From Candidatus Iainarchaeum sp. (GTDB lineage: Archaea > Iainarchaeota > Iainarchaeia > Iainarchaeales > DTGL01), in NCBI GenBank assembly GCA_021161055.1, contig JAGHBI010000012.1:1-10437 (forward strand): DNA of 10,437 nucleotides. Direction: 5' to 3'. Below are positions 1-5,885 of this stretch, in pieces. Positions within the stretch are counted from its first letter, which is position 1; each line of letters begins with the position of its first letter. The notes below the pieces were generated by a model, which did not search any database, was not told the DNA's origin, and saw nothing but the letters and a program-made list of their open reading frames with translations. The translations under genes and the position numbers were made by a program.

Positions 1-23
1 AGGTAATACACCTGAAACACACC

Positions 24-482
24 CTACAATTTTGGGTTATTCTGTGAGCTCTCGAGCAGTTCAAGCAGAGTATTTCTTATAACCTTTGGGAACTGGGAAT
101 AGAGCATCTTATCCCGAACAAGGCCACAGCCAACTATATGGCCATTATAACGGATTGCAACATAACCGTTTTCTGCTTCTTTTTTAACCGCATTGCCTTT
201 GAGTATTGAAAGAAGTTCTTCTTTGTTTACATCGCAGATGCGCTTTTTTATATAAGGCGCAAGGAACTGTAAAGCATAGCTCGTGGGCTTGAAACCGAGC
301 TTTGTTATATGCAAAAGCCTTAATCCAGATGTTTGAGTATTGAATGCTTCGTTTTGCTTAAGGTCCTTTGAAACCAGCCATATTGAGCTTGCAACCTTTT
401 TGAGTTTCCATCTGCTAAGAGCGCTTGCGGGAACACCGAATTTCGCAAGGTATCTTTCAGCCTCTTTTCTTAAGCTTTGCAA
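24..482 (-). CDS. PUA-like RNA-binding protein, RsmF C-terminal domain type
   Basis: This protein of about 152 residues resembles the C-terminal PUA-like domain that follows the catalytic domain in RsmF/YebU-type rRNA methyltransferases. The recognisable part lies in the last 50 residues: a strand GYVAIRYNGHIVGCGL, then a segment ending LYSQFPKVIRN, as in the G-x-Gly-hydrophobic and final P-K-x-x-R pattern of that family. By analogy it would bind structured RNA and may serve the methyltransferase encoded just upstream. The frame is open from a GTG at 491, but a strong GGAGGTG (489-495) lies 6 bases before a TTG at 482, so I take TTG as the start. The gene begins inside the 3' end of the methyltransferase gene (overlap about 26 bases), which implies translational coupling. 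No transmembrane segment is visible. The family assignment is fairly good; the substrate is unknown. Confidence 0.72.
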   Translation of the reverse strand: MQSLRKEAERYLAKFGVPASALSRWKLKKVASSIWLVSKDLKQNEAFNTQTSGLRLLHITKLGFKPTSYALQFLAPYIKKRICDVNKEELLSILKGNAVKKEAENGYVAIRYNGHIVGCGLVRDKMLYSQFPKVIRNTLLELLESSQNNPKL

Positions 483-1353
483 TGTATGCACCTCCAGAGT
501 TTAGGTGATGTGGGTAGATACGAGCAGTCTTTCTCATCTCACAGCCGTATTGTTCTCTACCGAAGCTTTCAATCCCTTTTGCATGCGGAACTTTCAATTT
601 TAGAGGTTCCAGCTTCACATTATACCTTTCAAGAATGCTTGAAACAACGCGCTCGTTTTCTTCCGGAGCAAATGTACAGGTGCAATAAACAACAATGCCC
701 TTCGGCTTGACAAGTTCGCATGCTTTTGCCAAGAGATTTCTCTGCAATCTGCTTAGGCTTTCGCGCATTCTTCTTGGCATTAGGGTGATGCGTTCCTGTA
801 AATTACCCTCTGCGGTGCAGGGGGCATCAACAAGCACGTAATCGAAGCATTCCTTTGCCTGAATCTTTGTTGCATCGTTCCAGGTTATTGAAACATTGAG
901 GCACGCTAACCTGGAAACATTTGCAACAAGGCTTTTCAATCTGGGAATTGCTTTATCGTTAGCGATAATTGTGCCGGTATTTTCCATTAGCGCACTTAGC
1001 TGTGTTGTTTTGCCTCCGGGAGCAGCGCACATATCCAAAACAACCGCGTGCTTTCTCGGGTTCAATACAAGCGCTGCAACCATTGCGGATTCTTCCTGAA
1101 TATAATAATGACCCAGAATATGGTGGAGGGTCTTGCCTGGCTTTTCTTCATAGCCCAAGCGAAAAGCATGCTCATACCATTTTACTTCTTCAACGCATTC
1201 AAAGCATTCTTCAAGCTCTTCAATAAGTCTCGCTCTGGAAACCTTGTGAGGATTCCATCGCACAGCTGTAATGCGCTCACTTCTTATTGCCTGAAGAAAA
1301 GCGTCGAAGTCGGGAATGATATCTCTATACCTATGCAGAGTTTCCCTCTCCAT
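457..1353 (-). CDS. NOL1/NOP2/Sun-family RNA (cytosine-5) methyltransferase
   Basis: This SAM-dependent enzyme methylates carbon 5 of cytosine in tRNA or rRNA. The 298 residues contain the family's core in order: SAM-binding motif I DMCAAPGGKT (107-116), motif IV DAPCT (176-180, Cys179), and motif VI YCTCTFAPEEN (223-233), in which Cys226 is the expected nucleophile. It ends with the usual R-x-x-P-H...GG-x-x-IAKL segment (278-294). Residues 1-100 form the N-terminal RNA-recognition region. Size and layout match archaeal single-core enzymes such as Methanocaldococcus MJ0026 and the Pyrococcus tRNA m5C49 enzyme; which RNA position is modified cannot be told. The ATG start has only a weak AGGT upstream; a TATA element 25 to 30 bases away suggests a leaderless or short-leader mRNA. 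The next gene on the mRNA supplies a PUA-like domain that bacterial RsmF carries in the same chain. Confidence 0.93.
   Translation of the reverse strand: MERETLHRYRDIIPDFDAFLQAIRSERITAVRWNPHKVSRARLIEELEECFECVEEVKWYEHAFRLGYEEKPGKTLHHILGHYYIQEESAMVAALVLNPRKHAVVLDMCAAPGGKTTQLSALMENTGTIIANDKAIPRLKSLVANVSRLACLNVSITWNDATKIQAKECFDYVLVDAPCTAEGNLQERITLMPRRMRESLSRLQRNLLAKACELVKPKGIVVYCTCTFAPEENERVVSSILERYNVKLEPLKLKVPHAKGIESFGREQYGCEMRKTARIYPHHLNSGGAYIAKLKKRG
489..495 (-). promoter_or_regulatory. Ribosome binding site inside the methyltransferase gene
   Basis: On the minus strand the bases read GGAGGTG, a near-perfect Shine-Dalgarno sequence, 6 bases before TTG at 482. It decides the start of the PUA-like gene against the overlapping GTG at 491 (which is part of this motif itself). 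It lies in the coding region of the preceding gene, so the downstream protein is probably made by reinitiation on a shared mRNA. Confidence 0.6.
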
Positions 1354-1371
1354 CTAAAGTTTACCTAAACG

Positions 1372-1386
1372 AAAAAAATATATAGG
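1372..1386. promoter_or_regulatory. Shared bidirectional TATA element
   Basis: The 53-base gap between two divergent genes contains AAAAAAATATATAGG with a self-complementary ATATATA core (1378-1384). The core centre is 26 bases from the plus-strand ATG at 1407 and 28 bases from the minus-strand ATG at 1353, close to the usual archaeal TATA-to-TSS distance in both directions. Both transcripts would then start at or next to the start codon. Whether one or both directions are used is inference. Confidence 0.55.
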
Positions 1387-1406
1387 AGTATGCCTTTTTT
1401 TCTCCT

Positions 1407-2273
1407 ATGGCGGGTTTGAGGAAAAGTGCAGATTATCAGAAAAACATTGAATTGTTACGCGGCCTTGGATTCAGTGAAGAAGAGCTTGCGAGGAGGGAGA
1501 AGCAACCAGGGTGGCAAGTACTTTTGAGAACGAGACCTTCAGAACTCAAAAAAATGATTGAATACTTGAAAAGGGTTCTGCCTAAGGAAGAGGCACGCAG
1601 GCTTTTAGGCAGGCTTGCGCACCCGTCGTTTCAAAAGGAATGCAAGCGTAGAAAGCGTAGGCCTGTTCCCACTCCAAAGGAGCTCTATTATGCGGTGATG
1701 GGTGCAAAAGAGCTAGCTAAGAAGTGGCATTTGCCAGAGGAAAAGGTGTTAGATTTTGCAGTAAGGTATATGGACCACCTATTATTTTTGAGATACCTTG
1801 AGGCAACGAAGGTGATTGCAAGAAGGTTCCTTGGAAAGAAGTTTGATTTCTTGCTACAATACGGATTTAGAGAAAATGATATTTTGATATTACTTAGAAC
1901 AAAACGCGGTTCGGAATGGCTCAGAAAAATGAATCCACAAAGATTTCAGCGCTTTAAGGAGACTCTATCAAACTACAAATTAGATTCACTATTCCCAGCA
2001 CTGTTGAGAGCAGACCTCTATGGAAAATTTGCAATGAAAAAACCCACAGAGCTAAGAAGTAAGATAGAGCGCATTCTGGCAACAGGTAGGCATTACGACC
2101 TGGATGAAGAAAAGGTAAAAGCGATACTTAGGAGGAGCCCCCATATTCTCACCTCGCATTGGTTTGATTTTGGGCGTTATCTTAGGCTTAGCCTAAAACG
2201 CAAGCCATCTATGAAGAACAGGCCAAAGAAAAAAAGTCCCAGACCAGGGCAAAAAAGGCCAAGACCTCGCTAA
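1407..2273 (+). CDS. mTERF-like helical-repeat protein, probably nucleic-acid binding
   Basis: I do not recognise an archaeal family with a known role. The 288 residues are basic and predicted almost wholly helical, built from degenerate units of about 30 residues. Two visible types recur: a Leu-rich unit with a Gly-Phe turn (LLRGLGFSEEELARR at 16-30; LLQYGFRENDILILL at 149-163; and YDLDEEKVKAILRRSPHIL at 230-248), and a unit starting Arg/Asn/Lys-Pro (RPSELKKMIEYLKR at 43-56, NPQRFQRFKETLSN at 176-189, KPTELRSKIERILA at 212-225). This cadence resembles the mTERF repeats of eukaryotic organelle transcription and RNA factors. Residues 265-288 are a disordered Lys/Arg/Pro tail, and 79-86 is another basic cluster, both suited to RNA or DNA contact. 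No catalytic motif or membrane segment is seen. There is no ribosome binding site near ATG 1407, so the mRNA is likely leaderless. A role in nucleic-acid binding is inference; TPR-like or other alpha-solenoids are alternatives. Confidence 0.72.
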   Translation: MAGLRKSADYQKNIELLRGLGFSEEELARREKQPGWQVLLRTRPSELKKMIEYLKRVLPKEEARRLLGRLAHPSFQKECKRRKRRPVPTPKELYYAVMGAKELAKKWHLPEEKVLDFAVRYMDHLLFLRYLEATKVIARRFLGKKFDFLLQYGFRENDILILLRTKRGSEWLRKMNPQRFQRFKETLSNYKLDSLFPALLRADLYGKFAMKKPTELRSKIERILATGRHYDLDEEKVKAILRRSPHILTSHWFDFGRYLRLSLKRKPSMKNRPKKKSPRPGQKRPRPR

Positions 2274-2285
2274 CAGCGATTTGAT

Positions 2286-2304
2286 ATTTTTTTAATCCTT
2301 TTTT
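2286..2304 (+). promoter_or_regulatory. T-rich terminator / promoter stretch
   Basis: The 46-base gap after the mTERF-like gene holds two T runs (2287-2293 and 2299-2304), which suit archaeal oligo-T termination. The TTTTTTTAAT part (2287-2296) is centred about 26 to 28 bases before ATG 2320 and could also be the TATA element of the next gene, which lacks a ribosome binding site. The two roles cannot be separated by eye. Confidence 0.4.
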
Positions 2305-2319
2305 CGCCAAAAATAAATT

Positions 2320-2688
2320 ATGGGTCTTCTGAAATTATTGCAAAAGGATGAAAAGAAGCCTTTGGGTATATGCATTCCAGAGCATCAGAGGAAGCGCACC
2401 GAGCAGCTTGTGAAGAGCGAAGCTAAGAGAGCAATAAAGAGCGATGCTGCTTTTGAGGTAACCGACTGCTTCCAGATACATGAGTTTGCGGTCATAAGAG
2501 GGAATGTGCTGAAAGGAATTATAACAAACAAGGACAAGCTTTTGATCGAAGGTAAAAAGGTCAAGATTGCAGAGCTCTGGGTGAACGATAAAAAGGTGAA
2601 CATGCTGGGCGAAGGTGACAGCGGGGCAATATTCATAAACACCAAAGGTCTGCGATTGCGGCCAGGAACAATAATTCAGGTGGAATAA
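2320..2688 (+). CDS. Stand-alone translation-factor domain-2-like beta-barrel protein
   Basis: This 122-residue protein consists of a basic N-terminal helix region (1-42) and a beta-barrel (about 45-122). The barrel matches the layout of domain 2 of EF-Tu/IF2-type GTPases: FEVTDCFQI, then VIRGNVLKGIITNKDKLLI with the conserved G-x-V-x-x-G-x-I turn, then KVKIAELWV, an EGDSGAIF strand turn and a final RPGTIIQVE strand. There is no GTPase domain in this frame or next to it, so it is a single domain. In translation GTPases this domain contacts the ribosome or aminoacyl-tRNA; here the partner is unknown. The start codon has no ribosome binding site, so a leaderless mRNA is likely. The gene lies between the mTERF-like gene and tRNA-Leu. 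The fold call is fairly good; the function is not known. Confidence 0.7.
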   Translation: MGLLKLLQKDEKKPLGICIPEHQRKRTEQLVKSEAKRAIKSDAAFEVTDCFQIHEFAVIRGNVLKGIITNKDKLLIEGKKVKIAELWVNDKKVNMLGEGDSGAIFINTKGLRLRPGTIIQVE

Positions 2689-2707
2689 GAAAGATTTTAA
2701 TTGTGCT

Positions 2708-2730
2708 TATTAATTGTTTATATATAAAAG
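2708..2730 (+). promoter_or_regulatory. AT-rich promoter of tRNA-Leu
   Basis: The 50 bases before the tRNA contain TTATTAAT (2708-2715) and TTTATATATAAAAGG (2716-2730 region). The first is about 26 bases before the mature 5' end at 2739 and would give a transcript without leader; the second is the better TATA sequence but sits only about 17 bases upstream. I can support a promoter in this stretch but not which element is used. Confidence 0.5.
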
Positions 2731-2738
2731 GCGCACAT

Positions 2739-2822
2739 GCAGGGGTACCGAAGTGGCCAAACGGACCAGACTCAAGATCTGGTGGCTTAGTGCCTTCGGC
2801 GGTTCGAATCCGCCCCCCTGCA
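2739..2822 (+). tRNA. tRNA-Leu, anticodon CAA
   Basis: An 84-base class II tRNA can be folded by hand. The acceptor stem GCAGGGG (2739-2745) pairs fully with CCCCTGC (2815-2821), with discriminator A2822. The D stem is CCG/CGG; the anticodon stem CCAGA/TCTGG encloses loop CTCAAGA, giving anticodon CAA at 2773-2775, which reads UUG. The long variable arm (2783-2797) has a GGC/GCC stem, as expected for leucine. The T arm is GGCGG-TTCGAAT-CCGCC (2798-2814). The terminal CCA is not encoded and there is no intron. A long open frame running through this locus from 2703 is not a gene. Confidence 0.96.
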
Positions 2823-2837
2823 ATTAGCCACTATTTG

Positions 2838-2847
2838 AAATTTTTTA
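2838..2847 (+). terminator. Oligo-T terminator after tRNA-Leu
   Basis: A run of six T (2841-2846) follows the tRNA by about 18 bases, in keeping with archaeal termination at U-rich sequence. The convergent bpsA gene ends at 2853, so little room is left between the two transcripts. Confidence 0.4.
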
Positions 2848-2852
2848 GCATA

Positions 2853-3887
2853 TTATTCTGGAGTTGCCCAGGTTTCTTCGTCAACGTAAAGCTCTGGGCC
2901 CAGCTCTGCTGTGCCCTTAACCAAAGGCTTCGGCTCTTTAACAGCCTCGATTCTAAACAGAGCGGAATGATACCAGTCGCAGTTTGCCTTCTGCCCAAGC
3001 TTCTTAACAATCTTAAAGGTCTCCTCAAAACCGCCATGGCTCTCTTCCACAAAGGGATACACATTGAATTTTCTCCTTATATCTGTAATCACAAAGCCCA
3101 TATCCAAAAGCATGCGCTCAATCTCATACCACTTCTTTCTCGAGGATTCCACTGTGGTAAGCCCGAAGTAGCCCGCACAGCCTATGCCCTTCAGTGCTGA
3201 CACGCATCTCGAAATGAAAAGCCTTATTCCCGGAACCGTTTCAACAGGGTCTGTTACAAAAACATCGAACCTTTTCCTAACATTATCGCCGAATTCATAC
3301 CTCAGGTCGTGAGTAAATGCCTCTAAAGGCAAGCCTCTCTCGTTAGCAATCCCGTTTATGAAATCAATGAGCCTTTCATCTATATCGATTGCAACAACCC
3401 TCTTTGGCATTCCTGTCAATGCAAGCACTATGCTTAGCAAATCATCGTCGCCACCCACAAATATTTCTGTGTTCTGAATATCTCCTCGCTCATACATAAA
3501 CGCAACCCTTTTTATTACACCCTCCAAGCTTATAAAACCCTGGTCATACTCCTCTACTGCCTTTGGCCTGTTCGCAGCAATTTTCTTGTATTCCTCCAGA
3601 ATCTTCTTGAATTCGCCCCCAATAACAATGCCTGTTGCTTCACAGGCTTCACACAGCACGTTGCCCAGTTCCCTAATATTATTCTCCTTACAAAATGCAA
3701 GCCCGGCAGCAGTTAATTTTATCTTTCCAGCATCTATCTCGATAAGTTTTTCTTTCTCCATTTCAGACAGTAAAGCAAAGGTTTCAGGCAAGCATGAATC
3801 CTGCCTATGCACTATATCATAGAATGTTTTTTCACCCTCCAAAAGCAATCGCATTATTTGCGCCTTTATCCTTTCCTCATACCTCAT
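2853..3887 (-). CDS. bpsA: N(4)-bis(aminopropyl)spermidine synthase (branched-chain polyamine synthase)
   Basis: BpsA adds two aminopropyl groups from decarboxylated S-adenosylmethionine to one nitrogen of spermidine, making a quaternary branched polyamine that stabilises nucleic acids at high temperature; it acts in the cytoplasm. The 344 residues match the DUF43/BpsA family in length (Thermococcus TK1691 is about 350) and in landmarks: an N-terminal winged-helix-like part (1-70), a CEAC pair (79-82), FVGGDDD with the family's GDDD motif (143-149), VVAIDID (164-170), FVTDPVETVPG (210-220) and GYFGLTTVESS (239-249). The frame extends to a TTG at 3899, but ATG 3887 is preferred because GGTGGT (3891-3896 on the minus strand) then serves as ribosome binding site; the longer start would use that site as coding sequence. 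It lies 58 bases after the DUF59 gene and probably has its own promoter. Confidence 0.93.
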   Translation of the reverse strand: MRYEERIKAQIMRLLLEGEKTFYDIVHRQDSCLPETFALLSEMEKEKLIEIDAGKIKLTAAGLAFCKENNIRELGNVLCEACEATGIVIGGEFKKILEEYKKIAANRPKAVEEYDQGFISLEGVIKRVAFMYERGDIQNTEIFVGGDDDLLSIVLALTGMPKRVVAIDIDERLIDFINGIANERGLPLEAFTHDLRYEFGDNVRKRFDVFVTDPVETVPGIRLFISRCVSALKGIGCAGYFGLTTVESSRKKWYEIERMLLDMGFVITDIRRKFNVYPFVEESHGGFEETFKIVKKLGQKANCDWYHSALFRIEAVKEPKPLVKGTAELGPELYVDEETWATPE

Positions 3888-3923
3888 ACCAACCACCAAA
3901 ATCTTGATATTAAAATCTTGTTA

Positions 3924-3938
3924 CAAAAATTTAAAAAA
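3924..3938 (-). promoter_or_regulatory. Putative bpsA promoter
   Basis: On the minus strand TTTTTTAAATTTTTG is centred at about 3932. A start about 26 bases on would give a leader of roughly 19 bases that contains the GGTGGT site before ATG 3887. The T-rich stretch directly follows the DUF59 stop codon and could also act as terminator for the upstream operon. Confidence 0.45.
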
Positions 3939-3945
3939 CAGAGCA

Positions 3946-4251
3946 TTATTTTGGATTAAAACCCAGCCTTGCTTTTGCTTCAGCGCTCATCATTTCTGGG
4001 CTCCAAGGAGGATTGAAAACAAGCTGCACGCTTGCCTTTTTCACCCCTCCAATACGCGCAATAGCGTTCTCTACCTGCTGCTTTAGATAGTTTTGGAGCG
4101 GGCAAACAGGATTCGTAAGCGTCATTTTTACTTTTACTTCATCGCTGCTGACCTCAACACCATAAATTAAACCCAAATCAACAACGCTTATTCCAACCTC
4201 TGGATCAATCACTTCTTTCAGCACATCCCAAACCTTCTTTTCCGAAAGCAT
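3946..4251 (-). CDS. MIP18/DUF59-family iron-sulfur assembly protein
   Basis: This 101-residue protein is a single MIP18-like (DUF59) domain, the fold of SufT, PaaD and eukaryotic CIA2, which help place Fe-S clusters on target proteins in the cytoplasm. Visible landmarks are VIDPEVGISVVDLGLIY (14-30), MTLTNPVCPL with the conserved Cys50 (43-52), and the C-terminal NPPWSPEMMS (80-89). Length is normal for the stand-alone form. It starts 5 bases after the ferredoxin stop codon, with no clear ribosome binding site of its own, so its translation is probably coupled to that gene. The ferredoxin partner fits a role in cluster assembly; the actual client is not shown. Confidence 0.92.
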   Translation of the reverse strand: MLSEKKVWDVLKEVIDPEVGISVVDLGLIYGVEVSSDEVKVKMTLTNPVCPLQNYLKQQVENAIARIGGVKKASVQLVFNPPWSPEMMSAEAKARLGFNPK

Positions 4252-4256
4252 GAGTA

Positions 4257-4475
4257 TTACTCTATGTGTATACAGCTCACAGGGCAGTTCTGCTCAGCTT
4301 GCTTTGCACAGTTCTGCTCCTCTGGTGTAAATTCTCTTTCAAGCACACAGTTACTTCCTTCCATCTTTCCGTCCTTCAACTTGGCCTTTGCCCCCTCCAT
4401 TTCGAATAAAGCAGGACATAGAGCCACGCAGGTGCCACAACCAATACACTTCTCGACCTCATGCACAACCTTCAT
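4257..4475 (-). CDS. Small single-cluster ferredoxin
   Basis: This 72-residue electron carrier resembles the Pyrococcus-type ferredoxins. The N-terminal motif CIGCGTC (Cys10, 13, 16) and Cys64 in NCPVS should bind one [4Fe-4S] cluster; Cys13 occupies the position that is Asp in P. furiosus ferredoxin. Cys20 and Cys56 match the pair that forms a disulfide in that protein. Cys43 and Cys68 are additional. The spacing leaves no complete second CxxCxxC set, so two clusters are unlikely. The protein is soluble and its redox partner is unknown. A GGAG (4485-4488) and GTGGT precede ATG 4475. It starts 24 bases after the thiol-oxidoreductase gene and ends 5 bases before the DUF59 gene, so the three probably share an mRNA. 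Confidence 0.92.
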   Translation of the reverse strand: MKVVHEVEKCIGCGTCVALCPALFEMEGAKAKLKDGKMEGSNCVLEREFTPEEQNCAKQAEQNCPVSCIHIE

Positions 4476-4499
4476 AATACCACGCTCCTAAAAATTGTT

Positions 4500-5690
4500 T
4501 TAACATTGCCCGCTAGCACCGCCTGTTTCGCCACTTAATTCCTGGGAGCATTCCTCTGGCTGTTCATTAAATGCTGAACATATTGAATCCTTAAAGCTCT
4601 GTGGCGAGCGATCGCCGCTGTATTCGGTTTCGTTTATAAGGATTGTTGGTGATCCGCGCACGTTATATTTCTCGTTGAGCTTCACCTCTTCTTCAAGCAA
4701 TGCGAACGCTTCATTATTGAAGCACTCCTCTATTTTCGCTTTATCGATACCAACTGCTTGAGCCTGCTCCTTCCAGCAAGTATCTATATCGTTTAGGCTG
4801 CATTTGCCCTCAAATATCTTTTCGACATAAGGCCAGAATTTATCCGGCTCATATTTCCATATGCAAAGCTGCCTCACATCCTCACGAAGCTCCGCTATGC
4901 CATGCATTGAGCAATATTTTGGAACTTCGCTGTTGGAATCCAAGCAGTATTCTGACTTTGCTTCTGGCTTTTCGATGTATCTAGGATCTTCCTTACACTT
5001 CCCCTGGCTGTCTGTTCCTTGTTCACATTTACATTTTGCCCCCCAGCCACAGTAGTTTCCATAAATCACATAATGCGGTTCAAACTTTATAGTATCGCCC
5101 AGAAGTTCGATAGCGGGCTTCAAACCTCTCTCGGCCTGCTGGCCGAATGGACAGAAGCTCATAACAAACATGAGCACTTCCGGCTTATCGCTTTTTTTAT
5201 ATTCAACAGGTTCTGGCGTGGGCTGTTCGATCGGCTCATTGAGGTCATAAATTGTTCCGAAAACTATTTTCTGTCCATCTTTTGTGGCATATATCGGACC
5301 TGCAGAAAGTTCGCCCTGGTCGGTCACAACCACAGCATCTATCTGGTAAAGGCACTCGTTGTATGGTTTTATATCCTCTATTTTTAGGCTTGCACCTCTG
5401 GGTTTCAAAAAGCTCTCCTCCACAAAGTACTTTACCATATCCTTAACCTCATCAGCAGGCAGTAGAGCAATACATCCCATGTTCTCTGGTGTGCTGGCAG
5501 TGGTTATTGCTGGCTGCACAGCACAGTTTTCAGGCGAGGGTTTTTCCCCAAGGTGTGGACTGAGGTAAAAGTAAACGCCCGCTGTTCCAATCAGCGCACC
5601 GCACAAAAATGCAAGCGCGATGAAGGGTATTAAAACTGGTTGTTTGCTAGTGGGTAACGCTTTGCTCTTCAATTTCTTTTCATGTGACAT
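4500..5690 (-). CDS. Membrane-anchored GILT/DsbA-like thiol protein with CPFG site
   Basis: The 396 residues show a basic N-terminus, one membrane span (about 19-42) and an outward-facing remainder. Residues 70-150 form an alpha/beta domain of unknown role ending in an IYATKDGQKIVFG strand pair; 155-170 is a Pro/Glu linker; 170-375 is a thioredoxin-fold, DsbA-like domain. Its active site is CPFG (180-183): the first Cys is kept and the resolving Cys is Gly, so it would work as a monothiol. GSP (346-348) supplies the cis-Pro. Residues 260-276, C-x-x-H-G-x2-E-L-x2-D-x4-C, closely follow the GILT signature, with one extra residue and Cys replaced by Leu. There are 17 cysteines after the membrane span, including a cluster at 214-232 and one as the very last residue. 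It likely handles disulfides at the cell surface. AGAGGT lies 7 bases before the ATG. It is first in an operon with ferredoxin and DUF59. Confidence 0.78.
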   Translation of the reverse strand: MSHEKKLKSKALPTSKQPVLIPFIALAFLCGALIGTAGVYFYLSPHLGEKPSPENCAVQPAITTASTPENMGCIALLPADEVKDMVKYFVEESFLKPRGASLKIEDIKPYNECLYQIDAVVVTDQGELSAGPIYATKDGQKIVFGTIYDLNEPIEQPTPEPVEYKKSDKPEVLMFVMSFCPFGQQAERGLKPAIELLGDTIKFEPHYVIYGNYCGWGAKCKCEQGTDSQGKCKEDPRYIEKPEAKSEYCLDSNSEVPKYCSMHGIAELREDVRQLCIWKYEPDKFWPYVEKIFEGKCSLNDIDTCWKEQAQAVGIDKAKIEECFNNEAFALLEEEVKLNEKYNVRGSPTILINETEYSGDRSPQSFKDSICSAFNEQPEECSQELSGETGGASGQC

Positions 5691-5726
5691 AATAAAAACC
5701 TCTGTGAAAAAATTTGCAAGAGAACG

Positions 5727-5740
5727 TTTTTAAATATAAT
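5727..5740 (-). promoter_or_regulatory. Putative promoter of the thiol-protein operon
   Basis: On the minus strand the AT block ATTATATTTAAAAA is centred near 5734. A start about 26 bases further would leave a leader of about 18 bases that includes AGAGGT (5698-5703) before ATG 5690. The block is partly symmetrical and could also work on the plus strand, firing into the gap at 5760-5882. Confidence 0.5.
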
Positions 5741-5789
5741 CAATTTGTTCGATATCTGAGCGGAAATTTCATTAAACCTCGAAGTTAAA

Positions 5790-5885
5790 AAAACCTCACC
5801 AAAACCTATTTAATTGCCCGACTTCAGAATTTTTTTGCTGCTAAGAGGGTTGGTTCGGCTGGTTCGCTCGGAAGCGGGCCAGCTA
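5790..5885. other. Gene-free stretch with strong inverted repeats
   Basis: The gap 5691-5882 holds no convincing gene. Its right part contains a hairpin of 11 pairs (two of them G-T) with a 4-base loop: 5858-5868 with 5873-5883, touching the stop codon of the RHH gene. A second pairing joins GCCCG-A-CTTC (5816-5825) to GAAGCGGGC (5871-5879), nine pairs with one bulge, and would exclude the first. A third joins 5798-5802/5805-5807 to 5850-5854/5846-5848. In the minus direction this would be the 3' end of the RHH mRNA; in the plus direction it could be a small RNA. No T run follows the hairpin on either strand, so it is not a standard terminator. Confidence 0.45.

Noticed and set aside
2703..3200. 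Plus-strand open frame of 165 codons
   Set aside because: It runs through the tRNA-Leu gene and antisense to bpsA, which is firmly identified; its product has no family features.
3888..3899. Longer BpsA start at TTG 3899
   Set aside because: The added residues come from the GGTGGT ribosome binding site of ATG 3887, which is the better start.
5740..5772. Ten-codon minus-strand ORF with GAGGT before ATG, a possible leader peptide
   Set aside because: It lies upstream of the likely TATA element of the thiol-protein operon and so is probably outside the transcript; too short to judge.
5858..5883. Hairpin after the RHH gene as a factor-independent terminator
   Set aside because: No T run follows it in either direction; the nearby T run lies on the wrong side for a minus-strand transcript.
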